Assembly (NCBI GenBank): GCA_019118665.1
Contig: DWYM01000102.1
Location: forward strand, 1-37,456
DNA length: 37,456 nucleotides
Direction of reading: 5' to 3'
From: Candidatus Mediterraneibacter intestinipullorum
Lineage (GTDB): Bacteria; Bacillota; Clostridia; Lachnospirales; Lachnospiraceae
Shown here piece after piece: positions 27,274 to 35,284 of the stretch. A program made the position numbers and the translations under genes. Each line of letters begins with the position of its first letter. Positions within the stretch are counted from its first letter, which is position 1. Below the pieces are notes generated by a model. It was given only the letters and a program-made list of their open reading frames with translations. It was not told the DNA's origin and did no database searches.

Positions 27274-27856
27274 ATATCTTGCCCTGATCGGCCGGACCGT
27301 GAAGATCGAGTGGCATGAGGAAAATACATACGGCGACAGCCAGATCTTCGGATTCTGGCATGAAGACAGCTTTTTTATGAATCTTGTACTGGAGGAACTG
27401 TCTCACAAGACCACCCCGGTGGATGTGATCGTGACAGCAGATACAAGAGGAAATTATATTGAACATATGATAAAGAAGTGCGGCGGCAGCGCCCTGAGAG
27501 TGCCGGATGGTTATCGGGCGTTCGCGGCGCTGAAGAAGATCGTTCAGGACTCTTATGAAAAGGCTCATTCCATCGCTGTTGCTCTGGACGGACCGCTGGG
27601 ACCCAGGCACGAACCGAAGAAGCTGGCGTTTTATCTGTCAGAGCATGCGGAAGAAGAGTTCGTAGGGATCAGCCTGTCCTATTCTTCCTGCTTCCGGCTG
27701 AGGCGAAGATGGGATAAATATGTCATTCCGCTGCCATTTGCCAAGGTGACGGTGGCAGTGAAAAATTATGGCGTCGTACAGAAAAACGCGATCCCGCCGC
27801 TTCCGGTGGACGCGGAAATCGTGAGTGGGGTCAGACCCGTTCCGGAGAGGGCGTGA
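27224..27856 (+). CDS. DUF374 / lysophospholipid acyltransferase-like protein
   Basis: 210 residues from the ATG at 27224, with GGAAG/GAGG purines upstream; a much longer frame starts inside the glycosyltransferase gene and is not credible. It has the DUF374 pattern: an acyltransferase-like His motif IFGFWHEDSFF, VTADTRGNYIEHMIKKCGGS, and ALDGPLGPRHEPKKLAFYLS, the counterpart of the DGPRGP signature. DUF374 proteins are related to LpxL/PlsC-type acyltransferases and are thought to acylate lipids at the membrane, but the substrate in Firmicutes is unknown. It lies between the glycosyltransferase (overlap) and the response regulator (46-nt gap), so it may acylate the glycolipid made by the preceding gene. 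Confidence 0.78.
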   Translation: MSLRKNAENILQWLFTKYLALIGRTVKIEWHEENTYGDSQIFGFWHEDSFFMNLVLEELSHKTTPVDVIVTADTRGNYIEHMIKKCGGSALRVPDGYRAFAALKKIVQDSYEKAHSIAVALDGPLGPRHEPKKLAFYLSEHAEEEFVGISLSYSSCFRLRRRWDKYVIPLPFAKVTVAVKNYGVVQKNAIPPLPVDAEIVSGVRPVPERA

Positions 27857-27902
27857 CCCCTATGGGGAGAATTTTCAGGTAAAAGGAGAGAATGAGGATA
27901 AA

Positions 27903-28601
27903 ATGGAGACAAATCATGTTTTGATCGTTGAGGATGACAAGGAGATACGAGAAGGCGTCCAGATCTATCTGCAGAGCCAGGGATATAAAGTTTTCCAGGC
28001 GGCGGACGGCATTGAGGGTCTGGAGGTCCTGGACAGAGAGGAGATCCATCTTGCGATCGTGGATATCATGATGCCCCGCATGGACGGAATACGGATGACG
28101 ATGAAGCTAAGGGAAAAATACGATTTCCCGGTGATCATGCTTTCAGCAAAATCAGAGGAAGTGGATAAGATCACAGGTCTGAATATTGGCGCGGACGACT
28201 ATGTGACAAAGCCGTTCACTCCTATGGAGCTGATGGCGAGAGTGAATTCTCAGCTGCGCCGTTATCGAAAATTCCTTGAGAAGCTGACGCCAAAGGACAA
28301 TGTCCATGTCATAGGCGGACTGGAGATCAATGAGGAATCCGTGGAAGTGACCATGGATGGAAATCCGGTAAAGCTCACCCCGATTGAATACAAGATACTG
28401 CTCCTTCTGGCAAAGAACCCCGGAAGAGTGTTTTCCGCGGAGGAGATCTATGAGCGGGTGTGGCAGGAGAAGGCGATCAACACGGACACGATCATGGTCC
28501 ATGTGAGGAACATCAGAGAGAAGATCGAGATCGATCCAAAGAATCCGAAATATTTAAAGGTGGTGTGGGGTGTTGGATACAAGATCGAAAAACAGCCGTA
28601 A
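27903..28601 (+). CDS. OmpR/PhoB-family response regulator
   Basis: 232 residues from the ATG at 27903. The receiver domain has the acidic pair in VLIVEDDKEI, the phospho-acceptor Asp54 in AIVDIMMPRMDG, and Lys103 in YVTKPF. The output domain is a winged helix with LTPIEYKILLLLAKNPGRVF, SAEEIYERVW, and INTDTIMVHVRNIREKIE. It is a DNA-binding transcription factor activated by the histidine kinase encoded immediately downstream (32-nt overlap). The pair sits in the same direction behind DedA, glycosyltransferase and acyltransferase genes. It may therefore control this operon in response to envelope stress, although no target site can be proven by eye. Confidence 0.93.
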   Translation: METNHVLIVEDDKEIREGVQIYLQSQGYKVFQAADGIEGLEVLDREEIHLAIVDIMMPRMDGIRMTMKLREKYDFPVIMLSAKSEEVDKITGLNIGADDYVTKPFTPMELMARVNSQLRRYRKFLEKLTPKDNVHVIGGLEINEESVEVTMDGNPVKLTPIEYKILLLLAKNPGRVFSAEEIYERVWQEKAINTDTIMVHVRNIREKIEIDPKNPKYLKVVWGVGYKIEKQP

Positions 28602-30993
28602 GGCGGGCGTTATCGCAGTCGCACTGCTGCTCGCGTTTTGCTCTGTCATGATGCTGAGAGGGTATCCGCAGATGTCTTCTTATCTGGAGAGCGCAGAATC
28701 GGAAGAGTCGGCATACGAGGAAGCTCTCTATGGAATGGGCGGGGATCTGGCAGAAGGAAATTATATTCTCTACAACGAATATGCAAAGTCAACGGATCCC
28801 GGCGAGGTGCTTGATGAGTTCGGACAGAGAAAATTTGACCTGACGAGAAAATATATGGACTGTGACGTGTTTGCCGCAGCGGAGGACAGTGGAGAAAACG
28901 AGATCGGAGAACTAACGGATGATACTGCCTCCGAGGGAGAAAGCGCCTCTGCAGGAGAGGCAGCAGCAGGAGATACATCCGCAGGAGACACAGCCACAGG
29001 AGCTGCTTCCACAGCAGAAGATACAGCCGCGGGAGCTGCAGCCACAGCAGACACGGCTTTTGAACAGGAAGAACATCTGGGGATGAAGGCTCTCCTGGAT
29101 AATACGTCAGAAGAGGTCCAGGAACAGCTTACGGCTCCGGAGACAGACCGCTACGCGGTCCGGGTGCGGTATACATTTTCAGGCGACGGACTGCTCTCCG
29201 GGGTCCAGGTGGACGGAACCCTGCTTTCTCCACAGGAGGCTTACAATCTTGAGTACAGTTATATCCATGAGGCGGAGATCGTGGAGGATACCTATGGGAT
29301 ATCCAGCATATCAGTGCCAACGGATGTCGCGGTCATTTATGGGATAACACAGGAAAATCTTGACACGTATGCAAGAGCCGGTAATCTGATGTATGCGGAT
29401 ATTTACAGCCTGAACAGCTATGGGGCGTACAATGACACTCTGGAGGTCTTAAGCCTTCTGGTGATGGCCGCGGCGCTTCTCCTGCCCCTGAGCAGGCGGC
29501 TGGATATCAGTGGGCTTAAGATGTTTGCCGTTCCTTTTGAGATTCCGGCGGTTGCCCTCTTCCTCTGCCTTTGCAGCGATCTGTATTTCTGGCCCATGCA
29601 GGTGGTGTACGGAACTCTGACAGGAACCATCCTGCCAACAGCGCGGGACGGCGGGCTGGAGTTCCCGGCAGTGGCGCTCAACTTCTTTATGTGGACGCTG
29701 GTGTTCGGCGTGCTGTTCTGGATCACGACATCGTTAAGAGCAATGGTGCGTATGAAAAGCGCATATTGGAAGGAGCGGACGCTGACTGCCAGACTGATCG
29801 GCCGCATCAGGAATCGAGGTGGTGAAAATGGCGGGACTATGACACGGAAGGCAGAAGGTGTTTTCCGGAAAGCAAAGGCATTTATTTCCAGACAATATGA
29901 CGCTCTTCTGCATCTGGATTTCCAGGATAAGGCAAACCGCACGATCCTGAAGGTGGTGATCATCAACTTTGTGATCCTGTGCATTGTGTGTGTCTTCTGG
30001 CTTTATGGAATATTCGCGTTGATAGTATATTCCACGATCCTGTTCTTCTTCCTGAGGAAATACACAAAAGATCTGCAGGAGAAATATAAACTGCTCCTGA
30101 GATCTACGAACCAGCTTGCGGATGGCCGCCTGGATGTGCCCATCGAGGGGGATATCGGCCTGTTCAATCCGATCCAGGAGGAGTTAAAGAAGATTCAGAA
30201 AGGCTTTAAAAAGGCAGTTGACGAAGAAGTGAAAAATGAGCGGATGAAGACGGAGCTTGTGACGAATGTGTCTCATGACCTGAGGACGCCGCTGACCGCC
30301 ATCATAACTTATACGGATCTCCTTAAAAATGAAAAAGACGAAGAGAAACGCAGAGAATATGTGGAAGTGCTGGAGAAGAAGTCCCTGAGGCTGAAAGTGC
30401 TGATCGAAGACCTGTTTGAGATCAGCAAGGCAGCCAGCAAGAGTGTTGCCATGCACTTTATGAAAGTAGATATCGTGAACCTTCTGAAGGAGGTGGGTCT
30501 TGAAAATGACGGTAAGATAAAGGAGGCGAATCTGGAGTTCCGGTGGAAGCTGCCCGAGCACAAGATCGTTATGTGGCTGGACAGCCAGAAGACCTACCGC
30601 ATCTTTGAGAACCTCATCGTGAATATTACAAAATATGCGATGCCTCACACGAGGGTCTATATTGAGATGACAGAGCAGGAGAATACTGTGCATATCTCTA
30701 TGAAAAATGTGTCGGCATTCGAATTGGATTTTAATACAGACGAGATCACGGACCGGTTTGTCCGCGGGGATTCTTCAAGAAATACAGAAGGCTCCGGACT
30801 GGGGCTTGCTATTGCCAAGAGTTTCGCGGAGCTCCAGCACGGCACGCTTAAGATATCTACCGAGGCAGATCTGTTCAAAGCGGATATCACGCTTCCCAGG
30901 TTGGAGATCCCTCCGAAGGAGCAGGCGCTCCAGACGGCTCAGCCGGGACAGGAGATGCCGGCAGGGCAGGTTGGAACAGGTGTAAATATCTGA
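28570..30993 (+). CDS. Membrane-bound sensor histidine kinase
   Basis: 807 residues from a GTG at 28570, overlapping the regulator gene. There is one N-terminal membrane helix (about residues 12-30). A large extracytoplasmic part of about 250 residues contains an Ala/Gly/Thr/Asp low-complexity tract (about residues 125-160). Several more helices follow between residues 280 and 500. Then come a linker of HAMP type (LADGRLDVPIEGDIG), the H-box NVSHDLRTPLTAIITYTDLL with His569, an N-box-like NLIVNITKYAM, and the G-box GSGLGLAIAK. It senses an unknown external or membrane signal, autophosphorylates and transfers phosphate to the preceding regulator. The multi-helix middle is larger than in typical two-helix sensors. 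A terminator follows 24 nt after the stop. Confidence 0.92.
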   Translation: MLDTRSKNSRKAGVIAVALLLAFCSVMMLRGYPQMSSYLESAESEESAYEEALYGMGGDLAEGNYILYNEYAKSTDPGEVLDEFGQRKFDLTRKYMDCDVFAAAEDSGENEIGELTDDTASEGESASAGEAAAGDTSAGDTATGAASTAEDTAAGAAATADTAFEQEEHLGMKALLDNTSEEVQEQLTAPETDRYAVRVRYTFSGDGLLSGVQVDGTLLSPQEAYNLEYSYIHEAEIVEDTYGISSISVPTDVAVIYGITQENLDTYARAGNLMYADIYSLNSYGAYNDTLEVLSLLVMAAALLLPLSRRLDISGLKMFAVPFEIPAVALFLCLCSDLYFWPMQVVYGTLTGTILPTARDGGLEFPAVALNFFMWTLVFGVLFWITTSLRAMVRMKSAYWKERTLTARLIGRIRNRGGENGGTMTRKAEGVFRKAKAFISRQYDALLHLDFQDKANRTILKVVIINFVILCIVCVFWLYGIFALIVYSTILFFFLRKYTKDLQEKYKLLLRSTNQLADGRLDVPIEGDIGLFNPIQEELKKIQKGFKKAVDEEVKNERMKTELVTNVSHDLRTPLTAIITYTDLLKNEKDEEKRREYVEVLEKKSLRLKVLIEDLFEISKAASKSVAMHFMKVDIVNLLKEVGLENDGKIKEANLEFRWKLPEHKIVMWLDSQKTYRIFENLIVNITKYAMPHTRVYIEMTEQENTVHISMKNVSAFELDFNTDEITDRFVRGDSSRNTEGSGLGLAIAKSFAELQHGTLKISTEADLFKADITLPRLEIPPKEQALQTAQPGQEMPAGQVGTGVNI
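28940..29060 (+). repeat. Low-complexity Ala/Gly/Thr repeat within the sensor kinase gene
   Basis: Near-repeats of GCAGGAGA-x-ACA-like units encode an SAGDTATGAASTAEDTAAGA-type tract. It lies in the extracytoplasmic part, probably a flexible linker, and is a likely site of length variation among strains. Confidence 0.65.
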
Positions 30994-31016
30994 GGGATCC
31001 AGACAAAAATGTCTAT

Positions 31017-31051
31017 AAAAACCGTCAGGGTAGTTACTCTGGCGGTTTTTT
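31017..31051 (+). terminator. Terminator after the histidine kinase gene
   Basis: The stem AAAACCGTCAGG / CTGGCGGTTTT with an AT-rich loop ends in a run of six to seven T residues. It closes the DedA-to-kinase operon. Confidence 0.85.
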
Positions 31052-31080
31052 GTGTTATGATGAAAGAAAGATACTGATGT

Positions 31081-31101
31081 TTCCGGAGAAAATATCCGGA
31101 A
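31081..31101. other. Inverted repeat in the AIM24 leader
   Basis: TTCCGGA-N7-TCCGGAA, a perfect 7-bp stem, lies 30 nt before the AIM24-like start codon. There is no T run after it. It could be an operator or an RNA hairpin; nothing further can be said. Confidence 0.4.
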
Positions 31102-31130
31102 GCGCAATAAAACCAGAGAGGAGATCAATT

Positions 31131-31811
31131 ATGAGGTACGAGATCAAAGGTGAGACACTTCCGGTAGTAGTGTGCTATCTGGAAGACGGAGAAGTGATGA
31201 TAACAGAGAGGGGCTCAATGAGCTGGATGTCTCCGAACATGAAGATGGAGACGACGTCAAACGGCGGGATCGGGAAAGCATTGGGCAGGATGTTCGCAGG
31301 GGAAGCGCTTTTTCAGAATCGTTACACTGCCACCGGAGGGAATGGGATGATCGCATTTGCGTCCAGCTTCCCAGGGCAGATACGCGCCTGGGATATAATG
31401 CCCGGGAATGAGATAATCGTTCAGAAATCAGGATTCCTTGCGGCGGAGTCCAGTGTGGAGCTGTCTGTGTTCTTCCAGAAAAAGCTGGGAGCAGGTTTCT
31501 TTGGAGGAGAGGGATTCATCATGCAGAAACTGTCCGGACAGGGAACGGCATTCCTTGAGTTCGACGGACATGTGGTGGAGTATGAGCTCCAGCCGGGACA
31601 GCAGATCGTGATCGACACCGGCTATCTGGCGGCAATGGACGCTACATGCAGTATGGAGATCAAGATCGTGCCCGGGCTTAAGAATATGGTGTTTGGCGGT
31701 GAGGGCGTGTTCAATACGCTCATAACCGGACCGGGACGCGTATGGCTCCAGACTATGCCGATCTCAGGTGTGGCGGCGCAGATACTAAAGTTCATGCCGG
31801 CGTCAAAATAG
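31131..31811 (+). CDS. AIM24 family protein
   Basis: 226 residues from the ATG at 31131, with GAGAGGAG upstream; an in-frame extension to 31050 lacks a site. It has the glycine-rich beta-structure of the AIM24/TIGR00266 family: MITERGSMSWMSPNMKME, GEALFQNRYTATGGNGMIAF, SVELSVFFQKKLGAGFFGGE, GFIMQKLSGQGTAFLEFDG, and MVFGGEGVFNTLITGPGRVW. The mitochondrial namesake helps inner-membrane organisation; the role of bacterial members is not established. It stands alone between a terminator and the convergent degV gene, 42 nt away. Confidence 0.88.
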   Translation: MRYEIKGETLPVVVCYLEDGEVMITERGSMSWMSPNMKMETTSNGGIGKALGRMFAGEALFQNRYTATGGNGMIAFASSFPGQIRAWDIMPGNEIIVQKSGFLAAESSVELSVFFQKKLGAGFFGGEGFIMQKLSGQGTAFLEFDGHVVEYELQPGQQIVIDTGYLAAMDATCSMEIKIVPGLKNMVFGGEGVFNTLITGPGRVWLQTMPISGVAAQILKFMPASK

Positions 31812-31853
31812 AACGCGAAAACAGTGGGGCAGATGTCCGCCGGATGCCTTTTC

Positions 31854-32732
31854 TCAGTTCCGGCGGCTTCTCACCGCTCCGATGCCGAGCCCTCCGGGCC
31901 CTACATGAGTACCGATGCTCATGGTGAGCGGAAAATAGACTAATTCCATATCAGGAAAATTTTCCTTCATTTCTGTCTTAAATGTCTCCAGCTTTACGGG
32001 ATCCATGGCCGTATTGGCAATCCCGATTTTCAGGCAGCCCTGTTCTTTTAGGTGAGCAAGTCTTGTGGAAATATCTTTTTTCACCGCATTGAGCATTGTG
32101 TGAAATGCGGCCTTCATTCCGCGTGCTTTGGCAAAAGAATCTAGTTTGTCTCCCTGGATAGTGAGTACAGGCTTTAACCGGAGCATACTGCCCACCGCGG
32201 CAGCGGCGGGGGTGATCCGCCCGCCTTTTTTCAGGTATTCCAGCGTATCAACCGCAATATAGATGGTGGAGTCAAGCGCCTCTCGCTCAAGTATAGATTT
32301 AATCTCCGGGCCGCTTTTCCCCTCGTCTGCCAGGAGTTTTGCATCCAGAACGGACAGCGCCTGTGTGACAGAGATGCGGTGGTTGTCCACGACAAATATC
32401 CTGTCCCTGTATGGCTTGTCTCCGGAAAGGATGAGTGCAGTCTGGCAGGTATTGCTCAGCCCTGAAGACATTGGTATAAAGACGACCTGGTCATAACGCT
32501 CCAGAAGCTTGTCCCACATCGCGGTCAAATCCCCGGGAGAAGGCTGGGAGGTCGTGATCACGGCGCCGTCTGCCTGCTTTTTATAGAAAGCCTCCGGCGT
32601 GATATTGATTCCTTCATAATAAGTTTCGCCGTCAATGATGACCGGCATGGGGAGTACATGGATTCCGTAAGCGGTTCCCTCCGCTGGCATGATCCCGCAG
32701 TTGCTGTCTGTCATAATGCCGATTCCAGACAT
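31854..32732 (-). CDS. DegV family fatty-acid-binding protein
   Basis: 292 residues. The start is preceded by AGGAGGG. The DegV fold is clear: IGIMTDSNCGIMPAEG at the N-terminus, TTSQPSPGDL with the fatty-acid carboxylate-binding Ser/Thr region, VFIPMSSGLSNTCQTA, and YLKKGGRITPAAAAVGSML followed by KPVLTI. Related Staphylococcus proteins (FakB) bind fatty acids and present them to the kinase FakA for phosphorylation and use in phospholipid synthesis; a DegV role here is inferred. It is divergent from a TetR-type regulator gene across a 172-nt spacer with overlapping promoter-like elements. Confidence 0.9.
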   Translation of the reverse strand: MSGIGIMTDSNCGIMPAEGTAYGIHVLPMPVIIDGETYYEGINITPEAFYKKQADGAVITTSQPSPGDLTAMWDKLLERYDQVVFIPMSSGLSNTCQTALILSGDKPYRDRIFVVDNHRISVTQALSVLDAKLLADEGKSGPEIKSILEREALDSTIYIAVDTLEYLKKGGRITPAAAAVGSMLRLKPVLTIQGDKLDSFAKARGMKAAFHTMLNAVKKDISTRLAHLKEQGCLKIGIANTAMDPVKLETFKTEMKENFPDMELVYFPLTMSIGTHVGPGGLGIGAVRSRRN

Positions 32733-32782
32733 GATATCCCTCCTGATATAAGATTTGTTTTATTTAATCCTTTGATTATAGT

Positions 32783-32809
32783 TTGACATTTGTTGACCGT
32801 TATTATAAC
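32783..32809. promoter_or_regulatory. Shared degV/tetR promoter region with palindrome
   Basis: The AT-rich divergent spacer (32733-32904) has TTGACA at 32783-32788 and the perfect palindrome GTTAT-T-ATAAC at 32799-32809. The palindrome contains -10-like TATAAC (plus strand) and TATAAT (minus strand). It is a plausible operator for the adjacent TetR-type protein, blocking both directions. The promoter spacing on the plus strand is short (15 nt), so the exact start is uncertain. Confidence 0.4.
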
Positions 32810-32904
32810 AGGTGTTAAAATTATAGCAAAATAGTTTTTGAACCACAATGAACAATAAAGAGAAAATGTAAGTTATTTATACAAGAAAGGAAATCTGTCA
32901 GGAA

Positions 32905-33495
32905 ATGGAAGACAAACGCATCGTCAAAACAAAGCGCAGCCTGAAAGCAACTCTGATCGAAATGCTTGAAAAAGAAGATTTTGAACATATTTCTATTACG
33001 GCATTGTGCAGAAGGGCAGAAGTCAGCAGGATTACTTTTTATTCCCATTATAATGATAAATATGCGCTTCTTGACGATATCTTTAATGATATGCTGCGCA
33101 TTGGGACTGAGGATTATCAAAGAAGGCAAAAAGAAAATAATCCGTCGCGCAGGCTTGCCGCGGGATATGTAAATATGCTGGACAGTATCCTCGAACTGTA
33201 TTATGAAAGATTTGATTTCTTTCAGCACACCAATCCAGAGAAAAATCCTTACCTTGCCTCGCGGTTTTACAGCATCGTGCTTGATACGGTGGAGATTCAT
33301 ACGCTGCACGTAAAAAAGAGGCTGCAGCTCAGATATTCGCCGAAAAAAATCGCTGGCTTTGTGTGTTTCGGGATGCTTGGATTTGTCAATGAATCCCACA
33401 GGGAAAAGACTCCGCTGGAGGAGATAAAGGAACAGGCAAGAGAACTGCTCACTGACCTTCTGAAATCCGGAATCCTGGCAGAGGGCGAAGGATAA
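32905..33495 (+). CDS. TetR/AcrR family transcriptional regulator
   Basis: 196 residues. The N-terminal helix-turn-helix is typical: KTKRSLKATLIEMLEKEDFE, then ISITALCRRAEVSRITFYSH and YNDKYALLDDIF. The C-terminal part resembles the TetR_C/DhaS-like group (YSPKKIAGFVCFGMLGFV) with a helical ligand or partner domain. It is probably a repressor of nearby genes, with degV and itself the obvious candidates given the divergent palindrome. The inducer is unknown. The ribosome site is weak (AAAGG, 15 nt before the ATG). The gene ends 1-2 nt before the decayed hicA remnant, a probable insertion or deletion junction. Confidence 0.88.
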   Translation: MEDKRIVKTKRSLKATLIEMLEKEDFEHISITALCRRAEVSRITFYSHYNDKYALLDDIFNDMLRIGTEDYQRRQKENNPSRRLAAGYVNMLDSILELYYERFDFFQHTNPEKNPYLASRFYSIVLDTVEIHTLHVKKRLQLRYSPKKIAGFVCFGMLGFVNESHREKTPLEEIKEQARELLTDLLKSGILAEGEG

Positions 33496-33496
33496 A

Positions 33497-33618
33497 GAAG
33501 GGCATAAAAATGGCACGGCAACCGAACAGGAAAGGATATCCGTATCCCAAGGCATGGAAGCAGGGAGATTCCAACAGGAACAGCGAATAGAATCTTGAAG
33601 GATGCAGGGCTGAAATAA
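33497..33618 (+). pseudogene. hicA toxin remnant (C-terminal part)
   Basis: The frame 33532-33618 reads KDIRIPRHGSREIPTGTANR followed by ILKDAGLK and a stop, the conserved end of HicA mRNA interferases (GKDIP-x-GTL-x-SILKQAGL). Upstream, GHKNGTATEQ in another frame looks like the preceding beta-strand region, implying a frameshift near 33525-33532. The N-terminal half, including the catalytic His motif, is missing. HicB coding sequence follows after 36 nt with its own AAGGAGG, the usual hicAB order. Confidence 0.7.
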
Positions 33619-33654
33619 GCTCCAGTCCGGTTTGATATAAAGGAGGTCAATAGA

Positions 33655-34056
33655 ATGGAAAAAATATGTATATCCAGCAGTTTTTGTACCGGAAGAGGAG
33701 GGCGGGTATCTGGCATTTTTCCCGGATTTAGAGGGGGGCTATACCTGCGGAGATGATCTTCAGGATGCGATTATGATGGCAGAGGATGTATTGGCTTTTT
33801 ATCTTTACGATGAAGAGAAAGGTGGAAATGTGATACCGAAACCAACACCGCTTAAACAGATAAAATTAAGAGGAAATGAATTCGCGAACTATATTGCATG
33901 TGACACGAGAGAATATGCAAAACTGCATAATAACAGGGCAGTGAAAAAACTCTCAATATACCAGAATGGCTGAATGAAGAGGCAGCCGCGTTAGGAGTGA
34001 GCTTTTCACAGGTGTTGCAGGAAGCTCTGCTGAATAAGGTGAATGCAGGTAAGTAA
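33655..34056 (+). pseudogene. hicB antitoxin with two homopolymer frameshifts
   Basis: The ATG follows AAGGAGG. After ATGGAAAAA the frame shifts by one base in an A-run; the corrected frame reads YVYPAVFVPEEEGGYLAFFP and DLEGGYTCGDDLQDAIMMAE, the HicB partial-RNase-H-like domain. A second shift in the A-run at 33944-33949 is needed to continue as TLNIPEWLNEEAAALGVSFS and QVLQEALLNKV, the C-terminal ribbon-helix-helix-like DNA-binding part. Both lesions are single-base changes in poly-A, so real decay, slippage variation and sequencing error are all possible. With hicA already truncated, loss of the antitoxin would cost nothing. Confidence 0.75.
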
Positions 34057-34068
34057 ACAGAAAAATTC

Positions 34069-34449
34069 CCCTTAATGCATTCTGTTTTGAAAGGGCATCC
34101 ACTGCAGCCGCTGCTTTGATATACGGTAACGGTTCTTCGGTAGCAGCTGACCGTTTCCTTCGAGAAACAGGTAATTCTCTTCGCTTTCATATCCTGCATC
34201 CGCCACGATCTCCTGATATTTATACGGAAGATATAACTCCATGTCTTTCAGAAACGGGATCAATGTCCTTGTATCTGTGGGACGGGAACTGGTATCCAGC
34301 CATGTGACGTATTCCGAATCCACTCCATGCTGAAGATTATAAGCCGGTTTCAACTGTCCATTAAGCATAGCATCTTCTTTCATCCGCATAAAAGTCGCAT
34401 CCGGGTCTGTTTTGGAATAACTATTGCGGTCTCCACAGACATGGAGCTT
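34069..34449 (-). pseudogene. IS1182-type transposase fragment
   Basis: On the minus strand from 34449, the frame reads GDRNSYSKTDPDATFMRMKE, DAMLNGQLKPAYNLQHGVDS, then TLIPFLKDMELYLP and IVADAGYESEENYLFLEG. This is the DDE domain core of IS1182-family (transposase 11-type) proteins. After a frameshift and an internal deletion near 34150 another frame gives YQSSGCSGCPFKTECIKGN, the Cys motif of the same family. Both the N-terminal third and the C-terminal end are absent. No terminal repeats were recognised. The fragment lies between the hicB remnant and the promoter of the TIR-like gene. Confidence 0.75.
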
Positions 34450-34462
34450 TTGGTTGAACTTG

Positions 34463-34491
34463 TTGAAAATTGTCAAAATTTGATATATTAT
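34463..34491 (+). promoter_or_regulatory. Promoter of the TIR-like gene
   Basis: TTGAAA at 34463-34468, a 17-nt spacer and TATTAT at 34486-34491 form a good sigma-A promoter 46 nt before the start codon. It lies just outside the transposase fragment, so the gene has its own promoter. Confidence 0.65.
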
Positions 34492-34537
34492 ACAGATGTG
34501 GTGTGCTTTCGGAAGGTTTGTATGGAGGGATGAAAAT

Positions 34538-35206
34538 ATGAATTTGGAGCAAATGAAGAGTTGCTTATATGGCGTGTATGCCATTGCAGAAGAGAAAAGC
34601 ACAGCAAATGCAGAACAGTTAAAACTCGATAACGGAGCCGTAATTAATGTGTTTGGCAATGGGAACTATAATGTTCAAGGGAAGAATAGTGCGGAGGTAA
34701 AAGAGCACATAGAACAGTGCTTAGGAATAAATAAAATAATAGATAAGAATAAAAAAGTATTTATTGTTTATGGGCATGATGAAAAAGCACGTAATGAACT
34801 GGAAAATATTTTAAGAAGATGGGGATTAGAGCCTATAATATTAGACAAAAAGGCATCTGGTGGAAAAACAATAATTGAAAAACTGGAGAGTCAAATGCCA
34901 GAAATTGGGTATGGTATTATTTTAGCTACTGCCGATGATGAAGGATATCGAAAGGATGCTCCTAATGAAAAGATGTTTCGATGTAGGCAAAATGTGGTGT
35001 TGGAATTAGGTATGCTTTTGTCTAAGTTAGGAAGAGAGCGGATAGCTATTTTATTACAGCATCCAAATGAAACGGAAAGACCTTCAGATATTCAAGGACT
35101 GTTATATATCCCATTTGAAGACAAATTAGAACCGGATGCTTCAAAACTATTAGCAAGGGAAATAGAGGATAAATTAGACATTGTTATTCCAGCATCAAAA
35201 TTATAA
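34538..35206 (+). CDS. Stand-alone TIR-like nucleotide-binding-type protein (PF10137/Cap12-like)
   Basis: 222 residues from the ATG at 34538, preceded by GGAGGGATG; a longer frame begins inside the leader. The N-terminal 60 residues hold AVINVFGNGNYNVQGKN, a beta-type motif seen in front of several defence effectors. From residue 73 comes a TIR-like domain: KVFIVYGHDEKARNELENIL, IILDKKASGGKTIIEKLE, and the hallmark RCRQNVVLELGMLLSKLGRE with the candidate catalytic Glu156, then RPSDIQGLLYIPF. This family includes TIR domains of CBASS and Pycsar effectors that destroy NAD+ when activated. No cyclase, STING, SAVED or Thoeris partner is next to it. It is AT-richer than the chromosomal genes to the left, in a mobile region, which suggests transfer. 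Antiphage defence is inferred, not shown. Confidence 0.85.
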   Translation: MNLEQMKSCLYGVYAIAEEKSTANAEQLKLDNGAVINVFGNGNYNVQGKNSAEVKEHIEQCLGINKIIDKNKKVFIVYGHDEKARNELENILRRWGLEPIILDKKASGGKTIIEKLESQMPEIGYGIILATADDEGYRKDAPNEKMFRCRQNVVLELGMLLSKLGRERIAILLQHPNETERPSDIQGLLYIPFEDKLEPDASKLLAREIEDKLDIVIPASKL

Positions 35207-35284
35207 TTGGTGAAAAGGTATTCCTGAGATAAGATCCTTGCATACATTTCCTGCTGTTACACATACTATCCCCGAGGTGATAGC

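Noticed and set aside
34538-35206. A Thoeris or CBASS system
   Set aside because: Only the TIR-like protein is present; no ThsA, cyclase or STING/SAVED partner is next to it in the window.
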